From: Streptococcus bovimastitidis | Lineage (GTDB): Bacteria > Bacillota > Bacilli > Lactobacillales > Streptococcaceae | Length of the DNA stretch: 64,000 nt | NCBI RefSeq assembly: GCF_001885095.1 | Contig: NZ_LZDD01000001.1 | Coordinates: 930,001-994,000 of the forward strand | Reading direction: 5' to 3' | In this document: positions 27,380-36,420 of the stretch, in pieces | Numbering within the stretch: the first letter of the stretch is position 1 | Layout: each line of letters begins with the position of its first letter | Program-made: the position numbers and the translations under genes | Notes under the pieces: model-generated | Databases searched by the model: none | The model's input: only the letters and a program-made list of their open reading frames with translations | Told to the model about the DNA's origin: nothing

Positions 27380-28928
27380 TCAAATATTATTTATATTAAT
27401 AACATGATCAAATTTTTGCAAAATTTCAGGTCTTTGATCATGGGTTATTACAATGATAATGACATCCTTATGACTAACGATATAGTCTATGATTCTCGTA
27501 GCATTTCAAGGATCTAAATTGCTAGTTGGCTCATCAAAAATATAAACTTGATACTTTTTAGTTAATATTCTACTTAAATCAATTCGTGGTTTTTCGCCTA
27601 AAGAAACATCATTACTATCTTTAATATTCTTTCCTAAAAAGTCAGAATCTAGACCTACGACCAATTTAAAATCATTCAAATTTTCCAATGAGTCATCTCT
27701 GCCTAAAATAATATTTTCTTGAACCATACTTGCAAACAGGAAATCATTTTGACATACAAAACCAATATTTTTATATAAGTTTTGTGGATTAATCTTAACT
27801 AATTCCATATTGTTAATTGAAATTGTCCCATCATATTCATTCTTGTCAAAATACCCTAAAATCATTTTTACTAATGTAGTTTTGCCACAACCAGAATTAC
27901 CAACAATCACATAACTATTATTTTTTATAAATGAATATGAAAAATTTTGGAAAAGTTGTTTTTGATTCAATGTCAGACTAATATTTTGACATTCAATTTT
28001 TTTATTTCTAGATTTGCTAACTCGCAATTGTTATTCTCAACGAAATCAAATATTTCATTGAGCCGACTTCTAATCTTTTTGGTAGAAGTCATTTGATTAT
28101 GTTGATGTAAGATGACTTGCAAAGGATGAAATACACCATTTAAAATTTGAATGCTAGCAATCAAATTTCCTAAAGTTATTTGTTCAACCCATATAAAATA
28201 GATACCAATGACCATACAAAACATCTGCGATGGAAGACTGATAATTTGTGTAAAAATTTGAGAACTTTCTTTACTAAAAAAGTATTGTCTTCGGATAGTT
28301 TCAAAATGTTGATTTACATCCTGGCACTTATTTTTAATGAAGTTTTCAATCTGTAAAAGCTTACTTTGTTCAAAGCTTTTAAGAAAGTCACTTATCTCAC
28401 GTAAATAAACTTGACTAACTGTAGTCAGATTATTTGTCATTTTAGTAAAGTATTTTCCTGGTAATTGGGATATTAATATTGAAAATAGTGAAACTAAAAT
28501 AAAAGACAAAGCCATTTTCCAATTAATCAGGAAAATAATAATTAAACTTACCACAACTGAAATAAAATTTTCTAAATATATACTTAAGTTCTGAACAAAA
28601 TGATTTAGGTATTCATCTTTCCTCCTTATATTATTATTCGAAATTTTTTGAGAAAAATAGCTATCCAAGATTATTTTTTTACTTCTAAAATAATATTTTT
28701 TCCATAAATCGTTTTTGCATACTCATAAGAGATTGAGCATATCACCCATACAAATAAGACCAGGGCACAAAAAATGATTTTTCCATAATATTCTTGATTT
28801 GAATGTCTGATTAAATCAAAAATGGAACCTAACTGTATCGAAAATAGTCCTAAACAAATCGCTGATATAGAACTGGTTATGATGACGATTGTAAAAATCA
28901 TGCGCTGCTTTTTATAAATAGTTTTCAT
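27380..28928 (-). pseudogene. ABC exporter (membrane plus ATPase half-transporter), inactivated
   Basis: Three fragments make one exporter of about 516 residues: an N-terminal part with two helices (28671-28928), the rest of the membrane domain (27973-28668), and the ATPase (27506-28027) with GNSGCGKTT and IFDEPTSNLD. The first two breaks are each repaired by one A in an A7 run (near 28674 and 27998). The third is an in-frame TGA at 27508-27506 straight after NLDP; the same frame then continues through the H-loop (VITHDQ) to a stop at 27380. The signature motif is also degenerate (VSLGEK). Substrate unknown; proximity to an Rgg regulator hints at peptide export. Confidence 0.85.
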
Positions 28929-28996
28929 TTTGTCTCCTTTATGGAAAATTTTATCGCATTAACATAAGCAAATACTATTTTTCCCATATTGGGGAC

Positions 28997-29027
28997 AAAA
29001 AAAGAGGAGAAACTGACTTCTCCTCTT
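28997..29027 (-). terminator. Terminator after the oleate hydratase remnant
   Basis: AAGAGGAGAA and TTCTCCTCTT arms with a short loop, then T7 on the minus strand, directly after the stop at 29034. Confidence 0.8.
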
Positions 29028-29033
29028 GCTTTC

Positions 29034-29882
29034 TTATATTAAATTAGCTTCTTTCAAGAGTTCTTCAACAAAGGTGCCTTTGATTTTCTTGAGTCCGATT
29101 TTGCGGATCAATTGTGGGATTGGCAGATCCATATCTTCAACTTTATGTTTGTCATTGAGATAATAAACGGATTTCAAGAGTTCACGGATATCATAGGTTG
29201 AGTTAAAGACTTCCGGTACGCCACGTTCCACATCCAGCAACATATAGACAGCTTCCATAGCCGTTCTGATAGAGTATTCTGTAGTGAAAACAGTGTCTCG
29301 TGATGGGGATTCCGCAAAGTTACCAATAAAGGCTAAATTGACAGAACCATTAGGGATAACATCTGGTCGGTCACCTTTCAAACGGGGCATAAAGTAACTT
29401 GTGATGTAAGGCATGTAAAACGGTACTGTATTAACATTTTCCTGACTAGCCAAATCCGAAATCTTATCTTCGGGAACTCCCAAATGGTATAAGAGTTCTT
29501 CTGTGATTTCCTTACCACAACAGTCTTCAATTTTTTTCTTGACGTAGTTTCCTTCTATGTTGGAATAAAGACCATAAATCCAAGCAATGGTTTCATTAGG
29601 ATTTTGTTCTTTAAAATGCGGTTGACGGTGGATGGCAAAGCTCATCAACCAATTGTAATCAGTGATGGTGATAATACCGCCAGAATTCACTTTCCCATCA
29701 TGTAAATCACGCTTAGTCAGGCGTTCAATATATGGTTCAATAGCTGGCGTCTTGATAGTTGCGGTAGCTGAAACAAACCATGATTCAGCAGGTAAGTCCT
29801 TGTAGAAGACTTTTGGATGACCAAAGTCTTCCGATTGAGCGGCTAGGTTTTCCCATAAATTCCAATTACTCCTATCTCTCAT
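29034..29882 (-). pseudogene. ohyA: Oleate hydratase (67-kDa myosin-cross-reactive antigen), N-terminal half missing
   Basis: The 282 residues match only the C-terminal half of the streptococcal oleate hydratase (about 590 residues), from NWNLWENLAAQSEDFGHP to the usual end GTFVEELLKEANLI. The N-terminal half with the FAD-binding Rossmann motif is absent. Upstream, the frame closes at a TAG two codons before the ATG and no remnant sequence is seen. The 5' half was therefore deleted; any product could not bind FAD in the normal way. The full enzyme hydrates oleic and linoleic acid and protects against host fatty acids. Confidence 0.88.
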
Positions 29883-29947
29883 GAACTACCATGAAAAACC
29901 GTAAAATCTTACAAGCTCAAAACATTTTTAGACAAAGTGTCCAAAAA

Positions 29948-29971
29948 AGACCTTATCAATTGATAAGGTCT
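29948..29971 (-). terminator. Terminator after yozE
   Basis: A perfect 24-bp palindrome (AGACCTTATCAA / TTGATAAGGTCT) followed by T6 on the minus strand, just after the yozE stop at 29984. Confidence 0.8.
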
Positions 29972-29983
29972 GAATCATTTTTA

Positions 29984-30205
29984 TTAGTGGGCCAAATAAT
30001 CCTCCCAAATCCGGTCAAAGTCCCCTAAATTAAAGGAGAAAACGGCTTGGTCTTCTAAATAACGACTAATCAAGTCAAAATCATCCGTATGCTTTGGAAA
30101 AGTAGAATCATCAAAAGCCAAGTCAGCTAAAATGGCGACTGGTTCATTTGATTTGGGATTCCGTTGGGTCATTAGCCAAGTGTAAAAGGATTTTCTCAAT
30201 TCCAA
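29984..30205 (-). CDS. yozE: YozE family protein (UPF0346)
   Basis: A 73-residue helical SAM-like protein starting [37 protein letters not shown], which is characteristic of the YozE family. The function is unknown. It overlaps the end of msrA by 10 nt and is followed by a strong terminator. Confidence 0.88.
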   Translation of the reverse strand: MELRKSFYTWLMTQRNPKSNEPVAILADLAFDDSTFPKHTDDFDLISRYLEDQAVFSFNLGDFDRIWEDYLAH

Positions 30206-30705
30206 TTCTCCTTTAAAAAATCATGTCTACGTTTACTGCTTAAAGCATAGCGTTCTGGATTCTTCCGGTAGAAGGCTTGGTGGTAGTCTTCTGCTGGGTA
30301 AAAAGGCTGCGCCTCTTCAATTGTCGTCACGATAAGACGGTCGAAACGGCCGCTGGCTTCTAATTGCGCCTTGGACAGCTCAGCCATTTCCTTTTGTCGT
30401 TCATCAAAGTAATAGATAACTGGACGGTAATTATCACCTCTATCTTCAAATTGTCCAAAAGCATCTGTTGGGTCTGTTTGTTGCCAATAGAGGTCTAACA
30501 AATCTGAATATGCAATCTTCTCGGGGTCAAAAATGATTTCGACAGCTTCTGTATGACCTGTTGTCTTTGTACAAACTTCTTCATAAGTTGGATTAACTGT
30601 ATGTCCGCCTGTATAACCACTTAAGACGGATTCAATACCGTCTAATTCTTCAAAGGGTTCAACCATACACCAAAAACAGCCACCTGCAAAAATTGCTCTT
30701 TCCAT
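30196..30705 (-). CDS. msrA: Peptide-methionine (S)-S-oxide reductase
   Basis: Repairs oxidised methionine. The 169 residues start [14 protein letters not shown], with catalytic Cys10 in GCFWC, and include [17 protein letters not shown] and [12 protein letters not shown]. The start at 30705 has a GGAGT site; an earlier ATG at 30765 would run back into the cvfB terminator. The resolving cysteine arrangement is the short type without MsrB fusion. yozE follows with an overlap. Confidence 0.95.
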   Translation of the reverse strand: MERAIFAGGCFWCMVEPFEELDGIESVLSGYTGGHTVNPTYEEVCTKTTGHTEAVEIIFDPEKIAYSDLLDLYWQQTDPTDAFGQFEDRGDNYRPVIYYFDERQKEMAELSKAQLEASGRFDRLIVTTIEEAQPFYPAEDYHQAFYRKNPERYALSSKRRHDFLKENWN

Positions 30706-30744
30706 AAGGACTCCAATCTGAAAATCTATTGGTCCCATTGTAGC

Positions 30745-30774
30745 AAAAAACTTTGCCTCAGGCAAAGCTTTTTT
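30745..30774 (-). terminator. Terminator after cvfB
   Basis: CTTTGCC and GGCAAAG arms with a 3-base loop, A6 and T6 flanks. Confidence 0.8.
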
Positions 30775-30787
30775 ATAATATCTGACT

Positions 30788-31645
30788 TTATGAGATTAAT
30801 TCTGTTCCGCTAGCATCTTGTTTGATGCGTTTTGCTTTCATTAAACCACCCAAAGCTTTTTTAAATTGGCCTTTTGAGATACCAAAGGTTGCTTGAATAT
30901 CATCTGGAGCTGATTTGTCATTTAGGGTCATAAACCCACCATTTGATTCTAAATAAGTCACAATCATTTGGGCATCGTTTTCCAACATTTCAAATGAACG
31001 TGGCTTAATGGAAAGATTTAAGGTTCTATCCACTTCTCTAAAGCCGATAACACGAGCATCAAGGACTTGGCCAAGACGAGGCTCATTGTAACGTTCACTT
31101 GGGTGAATATAGCCTAACATATTGTTTTCAGGTAGATAAACAAAAGTACCGGACATTTTTAAGCGATAAACAATAGCTGGCCAATTCTGATTTTGCATAT
31201 TATTATAGGCTGGTTCAGCCATCTTTTGGAAAACCTCCGGCTCAGCAGGGATACCCCAGATGCGATCCTTCTTATCAAGATCTAGTTTGATATAAAGTCG
31301 ATCTCCCTTTTTAGGCCACAATTCTTTCATCTCAGGAAGGAGATCTAGGGAAACCACTACTTCTTTGTCTGGAATGCCAGTATCGACAAAAACACCAAGG
31401 TCACGGCGGACGTCAATAACCTCTCCCCAACCATAAGAGTCTAGGGTTGATTTGATTTCTTTAGTTGTTAAACGGAGCTTTTGTTTTTGGTCTAAATAGG
31501 CAAAGCCAGTGACCATATCACCAATGGCATGCGGACCCTCTTCTTTATCCAAGCTCAAAATGAAGCCATCTTTTTGAACGAAATAAGAATGGTCGTTTTC
31601 TTCCCTAATTAATCCGGTAATGTATCTTGCTAGTAATTCATTCAT
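30788..31645 (-). CDS. cvfB: S1-domain RNA-binding protein CvfB
   Basis: A 285-residue protein with tandem S1-like domains ([15 protein letters not shown] at about 77-91 and further repeats in the middle) and a C-terminal winged helix ([21 protein letters not shown]). In S. aureus CvfB affects virulence gene expression and binds RNA. Length and the winged-helix end are typical. It stands alone between two terminators. Confidence 0.92.
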   Translation of the reverse strand: MNELLARYITGLIREENDHSYFVQKDGFILSLDKEEGPHAIGDMVTGFAYLDQKQKLRLTTKEIKSTLDSYGWGEVIDVRRDLGVFVDTGIPDKEVVVSLDLLPEMKELWPKKGDRLYIKLDLDKKDRIWGIPAEPEVFQKMAEPAYNNMQNQNWPAIVYRLKMSGTFVYLPENNMLGYIHPSERYNEPRLGQVLDARVIGFREVDRTLNLSIKPRSFEMLENDAQMIVTYLESNGGFMTLNDKSAPDDIQATFGISKGQFKKALGGLMKAKRIKQDASGTELIS

Positions 31646-31662
31646 ATCTTTTTCTTTCTTTT

Positions 31663-31712
31663 AAAAAAGTAGGCATCAGTCAAAAACAACGCTTCTGAAA
31701 TGATTGCCTACC
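31663..31712 (-). terminator. Terminator after frr
   Basis: GTAGGC and GCCTAC outer arms with ATCA/TGAT inside and a long loop; T6 follows on the minus strand. It lies between frr and cvfB. Confidence 0.65.
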
Positions 31713-31766
31713 TCCTTTTATATCGTTTATTTTTCCTCACAATTAAGGAATGGAATCTCTTAAAAC

Positions 31767-32324
31767 TTAAACAGATAGAAGTTCTTTTTCTTTTTCAGCA
31801 GTCATGCTGTCAATATGTTTGATAGCATCATCTGTTGCTTTCTGAATATCTTTTTCAAGTGTTTTTAATTCATCTTCAGAGATTTCTTTGTCTTTTTCCT
31901 GCTTTTTAGCTTCGTCCATAGCGTCACGTCGGATGTTTCGGATAGCAACTTTTTGGTTTTCACCAACTTTTTTAACTTCTTTAGCAAGCTCTTTACGTGT
32001 TTCTTCAGTAAGTGCTGGAATGACCAAACGAATGACTGATCCATCATTAGCAGGTGTAATTCCTAAATCTGAAGCATTGATTGCACGTTCAATATCTTTG
32101 ATTGAATTCTTATCGAATGGTGAGATTAAAAGAACACGTGCTTCAGGCACAGTAATTGATGATAATTGATTTAAAGGAGTTGGAGCTCCATAATAATCAA
32201 CTTGGATACGGTCTAAAAGACTTGCATTGGCACGTCCAGCACGGATACTTGCGTACTCACGTGAAAGTGATTGAAATGATTGTTCAAAACGTTGATTAGC
32301 TTTTTCAATAATTGCATTTGCCAT
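31767..32324 (-). CDS. frr: Ribosome recycling factor
   Basis: A 185-residue L-shaped protein that, with EF-G, splits the post-termination ribosome. Family sequence includes [35 protein letters not shown] and the VRNIRRDA-like segment [13 protein letters not shown]. It follows pyrH by 29 bp, the usual pyrH-frr pair. Confidence 0.97.
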   Translation of the reverse strand: MANAIIEKANQRFEQSFQSLSREYASIRAGRANASLLDRIQVDYYGAPTPLNQLSSITVPEARVLLISPFDKNSIKDIERAINASDLGITPANDGSVIRLVIPALTEETRKELAKEVKKVGENQKVAIRNIRRDAMDEAKKQEKDKEISEDELKTLEKDIQKATDDAIKHIDSMTAEKEKELLSV

Positions 32325-32353
32325 GAGATATTCCCCTTTTTTTCTTCTATTTC

Positions 32354-33082
32354 TTAATCGATTGCTTTATTTGAAACAGTTGTTCCAATATGTTCTCCGA
32401 AAACAACCCGTTTAATATTACCTGGTTCGTTCATGTTGAAGACGACCAAGTCAATATCATTATCCATTGATAAGGTTGATGCTGTAGCATCCATGATTTT
32501 CAAGCCACGTTTGATGACTTCACCGTGAGTTAATTCATCGAATTTAACAGCATTAGCGTCTTTCTTAGGATCGGCATTGTAGACACCATCTACACCATTT
32601 TTAGCCATCAAAATGGCATCTGCTTCAATTTCAGCTGCTCTTAAAGCTGCTGTTGTATCCGTTGAGAAATAAGGTGAGCCAATACCAGCACCAAAGACAA
32701 CGATACGTCCTTTTTCCAAATGACGAAGTGCCCGACCACGGATATAAGACTCTGCCACATTTTGCATTGGAATTGCTGTTTGAACACGTGTATCAACGCC
32801 AAAATGTTGTAAGCTATCTGCCATAACAAGAGCGTTCATAACAGTTCCTAACATACCAGTGTAATCGGCTTGAACACGGTCCATGCCAGCTTCTGCAGCA
32901 GGTTCCCCACGCCATAAATTACCACCACCGATAACGAGCGCAATTTGTACACCTGAAGCATGAACTTCGGCAATTTCTTTTGCAATTGATTGAACGATTG
33001 GAATATCAATCCCTACACCTTTTTCGCCTGCAAGGGCTTCACCTGAAAGTTTAATTAAAATACGTTGATATTTAGGTTCCAC
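32354..33082 (-). CDS. pyrH: UMP kinase
   Basis: A 242-residue amino-acid-kinase-fold enzyme that makes UDP from UMP. It starts [22 protein letters not shown] and contains the nucleotide-binding GGGNLWRG and [20 protein letters not shown]. It is hexameric and regulated by GTP and UTP in bacteria. It is cotranscribed with frr. Confidence 0.97.
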   Translation of the reverse strand: MEPKYQRILIKLSGEALAGEKGVGIDIPIVQSIAKEIAEVHASGVQIALVIGGGNLWRGEPAAEAGMDRVQADYTGMLGTVMNALVMADSLQHFGVDTRVQTAIPMQNVAESYIRGRALRHLEKGRIVVFGAGIGSPYFSTDTTAALRAAEIEADAILMAKNGVDGVYNADPKKDANAVKFDELTHGEVIKRGLKIMDATASTLSMDNDIDLVVFNMNEPGNIKRVVFGEHIGTTVSNKAID

Positions 33083-33324
33083 AATGATTATCTCCTTATT
33101 TTGTCCTTTCCTATTCTATCATAAATCACATGATTTTGATAGCTCAATAGCTATTAGTCAGGTAGAAAATTTGGGGACATTTACCTTGATTATCTTGTTG
33201 ACTTATAATTTGGACAGGCCAATACAAAAGAGACGATAGGTTTTTATATTTCCAGCAAATAATGGTCCAGTTCCATCAATTCTTTGAGAATGATTTGATC
33301 TTCCAAATGTGATTAAATTTCCAT
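33083..33324. other. Gap between pyrH and rplA, no gene seen
   Basis: About 240 bp upstream of pyrH and downstream of the rplA terminator. The minus strand carries short coding-like stretches interrupted by stops (for example HLEDQIILKELMELDHYLLEI then a stop), which might be an old gene relic, but nothing is recognisable. It should contain the pyrH promoter; no convincing consensus was found. Confidence 0.4.
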
Positions 33325-33351
33325 ATAAAAAAAGCTATCCGAAGATAGCTT
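33325..33351 (-). terminator. Terminator after rplA
   Basis: AAGCTATC and GATAGCTT arms around a CGAA tetraloop (a stable GNRA-like loop of UUCG type on the minus strand), then T7. Confidence 0.85.
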
Positions 33352-33356
33352 GTTTA

Positions 33357-34046
33357 TTACATTGTAGATGGGTCAACTTTGATACCAACACCTTGTGTTG
33401 AAGTGATTGACACGTTAGTCATGTAAGTACCTTTAGCTGTTGAAGGTTTAGCTTTTACCATAACATCGTTAAATGCTTTAAAGTTTTCAACTAATTTATC
33501 AGCGTCAAATGATACTTTACCGATGATAGCTTGTACGTTACCAGCTTTGTCAGCACGGTAAGTGATTTTACCACCTTTAGACTCTTCAACTGCTTTAGTA
33601 ACATCCATTGTTACAGTACCAGTTTTAGGGTTTGGCATCAAGTTACGAGGTCCAAGGACACGTCCAAGACGACCTACGATAGCCATCATATCTGGTGTTG
33701 CAATAACAACATCAAAATCAAGCCATCCGCCATTGATTTTAGCAACTAAATCATCTTCACCAACGAAGTCTGCACCAGCAGCTTTTGCTTCTTCAGCTTT
33801 AGCACCACGTGCGAAAACAAGAACACGTTGTGTTTTACCAGTTCCGTTTGGCAATACCATTGCGCCACGGATTTGTTGGTCAGCTTTACGAACGTCAATG
33901 TTTAAGTTGTAGGCAACTTCAACTGATGCGTCAAATTTTGCGAAGTTAGTTTCTTTAATTAATGCTACAGCTTCTTCTACGCTGTATGCTTTTGTGCTAT
34001 CAACTTTTTCAAGTGCTGCACGCATTTGTTTGCTTTTTTTAGCCAT
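33357..34046 (-). CDS. rplA: 50S ribosomal protein L1
   Basis: A 229-residue protein of the L1 stalk with the signature region [22 protein letters not shown]. In bacteria L1 also represses its own L11-L1 operon by binding mRNA that mimics its 23S site. A likely target hairpin lies in the 109-bp gap upstream (34095-34134). Confidence 0.98.
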   Translation of the reverse strand: MAKKSKQMRAALEKVDSTKAYSVEEAVALIKETNFAKFDASVEVAYNLNIDVRKADQQIRGAMVLPNGTGKTQRVLVFARGAKAEEAKAAGADFVGEDDLVAKINGGWLDFDVVIATPDMMAIVGRLGRVLGPRNLMPNPKTGTVTMDVTKAVEESKGGKITYRADKAGNVQAIIGKVSFDADKLVENFKAFNDVMVKAKPSTAKGTYMTNVSITSTQGVGIKVDPSTM

Positions 34047-34094
34047 TTTTAAAATTCTCCTTGTAATGTGGTCATATCGATTTGATTAATAAAT

Positions 34095-34134
34095 CTCCCA
34101 CGTCACTCATCAAACTATGATGAAGTCGTGCGGG
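34095..34134 (-). promoter_or_regulatory. Putative L1-binding hairpin between rplK and rplA
   Basis: On the minus strand, TCATCA pairs with TGATGA across a five-base loop, and CACG pairs with CGTG below an internal loop. The 3' side reads TTTGATGAGTGACGTGGGAG, resembling the 23S rRNA L1 site (UUGAUG ... GGUGGGAG). It would allow L1 feedback on rplA translation. Confidence 0.6.
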
Positions 34135-34155
34135 TAAATAGGGTTCAATAACTGA

Positions 34156-34581
34156 TTAGTCAGTAACAGTGAATCCCATTGAACGAGCAGTACCTTCGAT
34201 CATACGCATTGCAGACTCGATGTTTGCAGCGTTTAAATCTGGCATTTTAGTTTCAGCAATTTCTTGTACTTGTGCACGAGTAACTGTTGCAACTTTAGTT
34301 TTGTTAGGTGTGCCTGATCCTTTTTCAACACCTGCAGCTTTTTTCAAAAGAATTGCAGCTGGTGGTGTTTTAGTAATGAAATCAAATGATTTGTCTTCAT
34401 AAACTGAGATAACAACTGGGATGATCATTCCAGCTTGATCAGCTGTACGAGCGTTAAATTCTTTAGTGAATCCCATGATGTTGATACCTGCTTGACCTAA
34501 TGCTGGTCCAACTGGTGGAGCTGGTGTAGCTTTACCAGCAGGGATTTGAAGTTTTACAAGTTTTTCGACTTTTTTAGCCAT
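34156..34581 (-). CDS. rplK: 50S ribosomal protein L11
   Basis: A 141-residue protein of the GTPase-associated centre. The start [32 protein letters not shown] is the family N-terminus; the earlier ATG at 34635 falls in the leader and is rejected. AGGAGG precedes the chosen ATG. The C-terminal 23S-binding domain includes [10 protein letters not shown]. Confidence 0.98.
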   Translation of the reverse strand: MAKKVEKLVKLQIPAGKATPAPPVGPALGQAGINIMGFTKEFNARTADQAGMIIPVVISVYEDKSFDFITKTPPAAILLKKAAGVEKGSGTPNKTKVATVTRAQVQEIAETKMPDLNAANIESAMRMIEGTARSMGFTVTD

Positions 34582-34609
34582 TTTTAAAATCCTCCTGTTG
34601 TGGTTTTGG

Positions 34610-34660
34610 CGGTAATTAAGATTTTTACCTCCCACAGATATGCGTATAGCATACCTTTCT
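34610..34660 (-). promoter_or_regulatory. rplK leader with a second L1-like motif
   Basis: The minus-strand leader contains a short TATGC...GCATA hairpin followed by CTGTGGGAGGT, with GTGGGAG at 34629-34635. GTGGGAG is also the core of the motif between rplK and rplA and of the 23S L1 site. It lies about 50 nt before the rplK ATG, the usual place for L1 operon control. Confidence 0.6.
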
Positions 34661-34688
34661 ATTATACGGCATTTTAGAAATAAATCAA
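34661..34688 (-). promoter_or_regulatory. Promoter of rplK-rplA
   Basis: Minus-strand -35 TTGATT (34683-34688), 16-bp spacer, -10 TATAAT (34661-34666). It sits just upstream of the leader with the L1-like motif. Confidence 0.65.
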
Positions 34689-34710
34689 GTGAAATTTCTT
34701 TATTTTATCA

Positions 34711-34742
34711 AAAAATCAAGCTGACTTTTTGGCCAGCTTGAT
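34711..34742 (-). terminator. Terminator after the baeRF-family gene
   Basis: ATCAAGCTG and CAGCTTGAT arms with a 9-base loop; T6 follows on the minus strand. Confidence 0.8.
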
Positions 34743-34776
34743 GAGACTACTTATTGTGAATTCCTTTTTCTTATGT

Positions 34777-35859
34777 TTAATAACGCAAACGTGCACTAAT
34801 GGTAAAATCACCTTGCAACTGGTCAGAAGTTAATATATAAACTGTCCCTTTTGCTTTATAAGTTGCTGCTACGATGTCTTTAACTACAGCTTTTTTATCC
34901 ACATTTGTGACAAGATCATCTAGTTTATCTTCTACTAAAATTAATTCGTCAATCCGGTTTTCTTGCGCCAAGGTCTGAATTTCTTCTAATTGATCTGTTA
35001 CCCGATATTCAGGCTTGGTTTCAATAAATCGTTTACTTAGGGAAGCTAATGATGCCTCGCGATAGCTATTGACAAATTGGTATGCCTGCTCTGCAATTTC
35101 ATCCGTAGATACTTTAGCAGCTGACAATTCAATTCCTTTATCTAGTAGAGGCTGATATTTACTTATAGCACGATAAGCGGCTTGGTTTTCCACAAGGCTA
35201 TATAGGATTAATGGGCGTTCTGACTCTTGTCCAAAATCTTCAATCAATTGATTGTCGACAGAACGGAAGAAATTTTCACGGTCAATTTCTTTCTCGACAC
35301 TTGTCTCATTGTGTCCATGCATACCAACTTGACCGGGTCCAGCGGAACCCGTATGGTTTAACTGTCCACCGTCTTTTTCTTCTCCTAAGACAGAGGTCAA
35401 TTCCATTGGCCAATGGCCTTCTGTAACTTCTTCTAATTTTTGCGAAGATAAGTCATAGATATGGGCACTATCTTGGTTTAATACTAATAGGTGATAATCA
35501 CTCTTAAATTGATAGTGTTTAATCAAAGGTGTTAAATCTGGACCTTGACCAAAAATCATATGGTCCGCCACCGGACTCTCAATATAATAATAGTAAGTTT
35601 CGTTTTCTGTCATATAGATTAATAAGCTACTTGTTGCACTTATTAATTGACGTTGTGCAGATCGAACCTCTTCAATTTGCTCTTTCCACTGACTTCCTAA
35701 ATCAGCCACTAATTGTTGGGCTTCCTTTAAAAAGTTCTCTAGAGTAAGACTGTCCTTTTCGGAATAGCCCGAATTGGCATCTAAGTCGATACTGATTGAA
35801 ATAAAAGGTTGAGTCTCTGTAAGCAGTTCAGCTACTGGGAATATGTTTAACTGTTTCAT
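34777..35859 (-). CDS. baeRF-family (release-factor-1-like fold) protein
   Basis: A 360-residue cytosolic protein. The C-terminal half (from about 185) resembles the eRF1/Pelota-like baeRF families: a DRENFFRSVDNQLIE helix, then VAATYKAKGTVYILTSDQLQGDFTISARLRY at the very end, matching the typical ILRY ending. The N-terminal half is poorly conserved. A ribosome-rescue or translation-related role has been proposed for these families, without proof. The start at 35859 (MKQLNIFP) follows a GGAAAG-type site; an ATG 54 nt earlier is less likely. Confidence 0.7.
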   Translation of the reverse strand: MKQLNIFPVAELLTETQPFISISIDLDANSGYSEKDSLTLENFLKEAQQLVADLGSQWKEQIEEVRSAQRQLISATSSLLIYMTENETYYYYIESPVADHMIFGQGPDLTPLIKHYQFKSDYHLLVLNQDSAHIYDLSSQKLEEVTEGHWPMELTSVLGEEKDGGQLNHTGSAGPGQVGMHGHNETSVEKEIDRENFFRSVDNQLIEDFGQESERPLILYSLVENQAAYRAISKYQPLLDKGIELSAAKVSTDEIAEQAYQFVNSYREASLASLSKRFIETKPEYRVTDQLEEIQTLAQENRIDELILVEDKLDDLVTNVDKKAVVKDIVAATYKAKGTVYILTSDQLQGDFTISARLRY

Positions 35860-36029
35860 AATAGTCTTCCTTTCTTCCTTTAATACTACTAATGTAACAT
35901 AATTTAAGACCAAATTCTAACAAAAACCCTTAGTGACCACTTGATTTTAAAATGAAGTTGTCTTTTTTGTTCCTCAATTTTATCTTGCTCCTTATTTACA
36001 TCTTATCTGATAAAGGTTAAAATAAGGCT

Positions 36030-36380
36030 ATGATGACATATAAATTAATTGCTTTAGTATTCCTCATTTTAACACCCTTAATATCTCAAATTTTAATAAA
36101 TCTCTTTAAACTTGGTCGCTATGGTTTGAAATTTCCTGATCTAGCTTTTATCTTTTTTGCTATAGAGATTGCTATTGTTTCTGGTAAATTTTTTGATAAT
36201 AGTTTTTTACCCTATTATCTGATTATCTTATCTCTTTTAGCCATCATTATTACGCTTACGCTTGTTATTCGGAGTCAACGCTTTTCATACCCACGTTTTT
36301 TCAAGTTATTTTGGCGTATTGGTTTTTTGATGACATTCTTTGGCTATTTCGTACTAGTCATGATTGTTTTTACAAAGTAA
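36030..36380 (+). CDS. DUF3397 family membrane protein
   Basis: A 116-residue protein with four hydrophobic helices, matching the small Firmicute DUF3397 family in length and layout. The function is unknown. Two ATGs occur at 36030 and 36033. It is transcribed alone and ends at a strong bidirectional terminator shared with ftsK. Confidence 0.75.
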   Translation: MMTYKLIALVFLILTPLISQILINLFKLGRYGLKFPDLAFIFFAIEIAIVSGKFFDNSFLPYYLIILSLLAIIITLTLVIRSQRFSYPRFFKLFWRIGFLMTFFGYFVLVMIVFTK

Positions 36381-36408
36381 AAGGCTTGTCTTAACGACAA
36401 GCCTTTTA
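36378..36408. terminator. Bidirectional terminator, DUF3397 gene / ftsK
   Basis: AAAAGGCTTGTC and GACAAGCCTTTT arms with a short loop between convergent genes. Confidence 0.9.
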
Positions 36409-36420
36409 CTATTTTCAATT

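Noticed and set aside
33131..33340. Possible transposase relic between pyrH and rplA
   Set aside because: Short coding-like pieces only; no recognisable transposase motif or terminal repeats.
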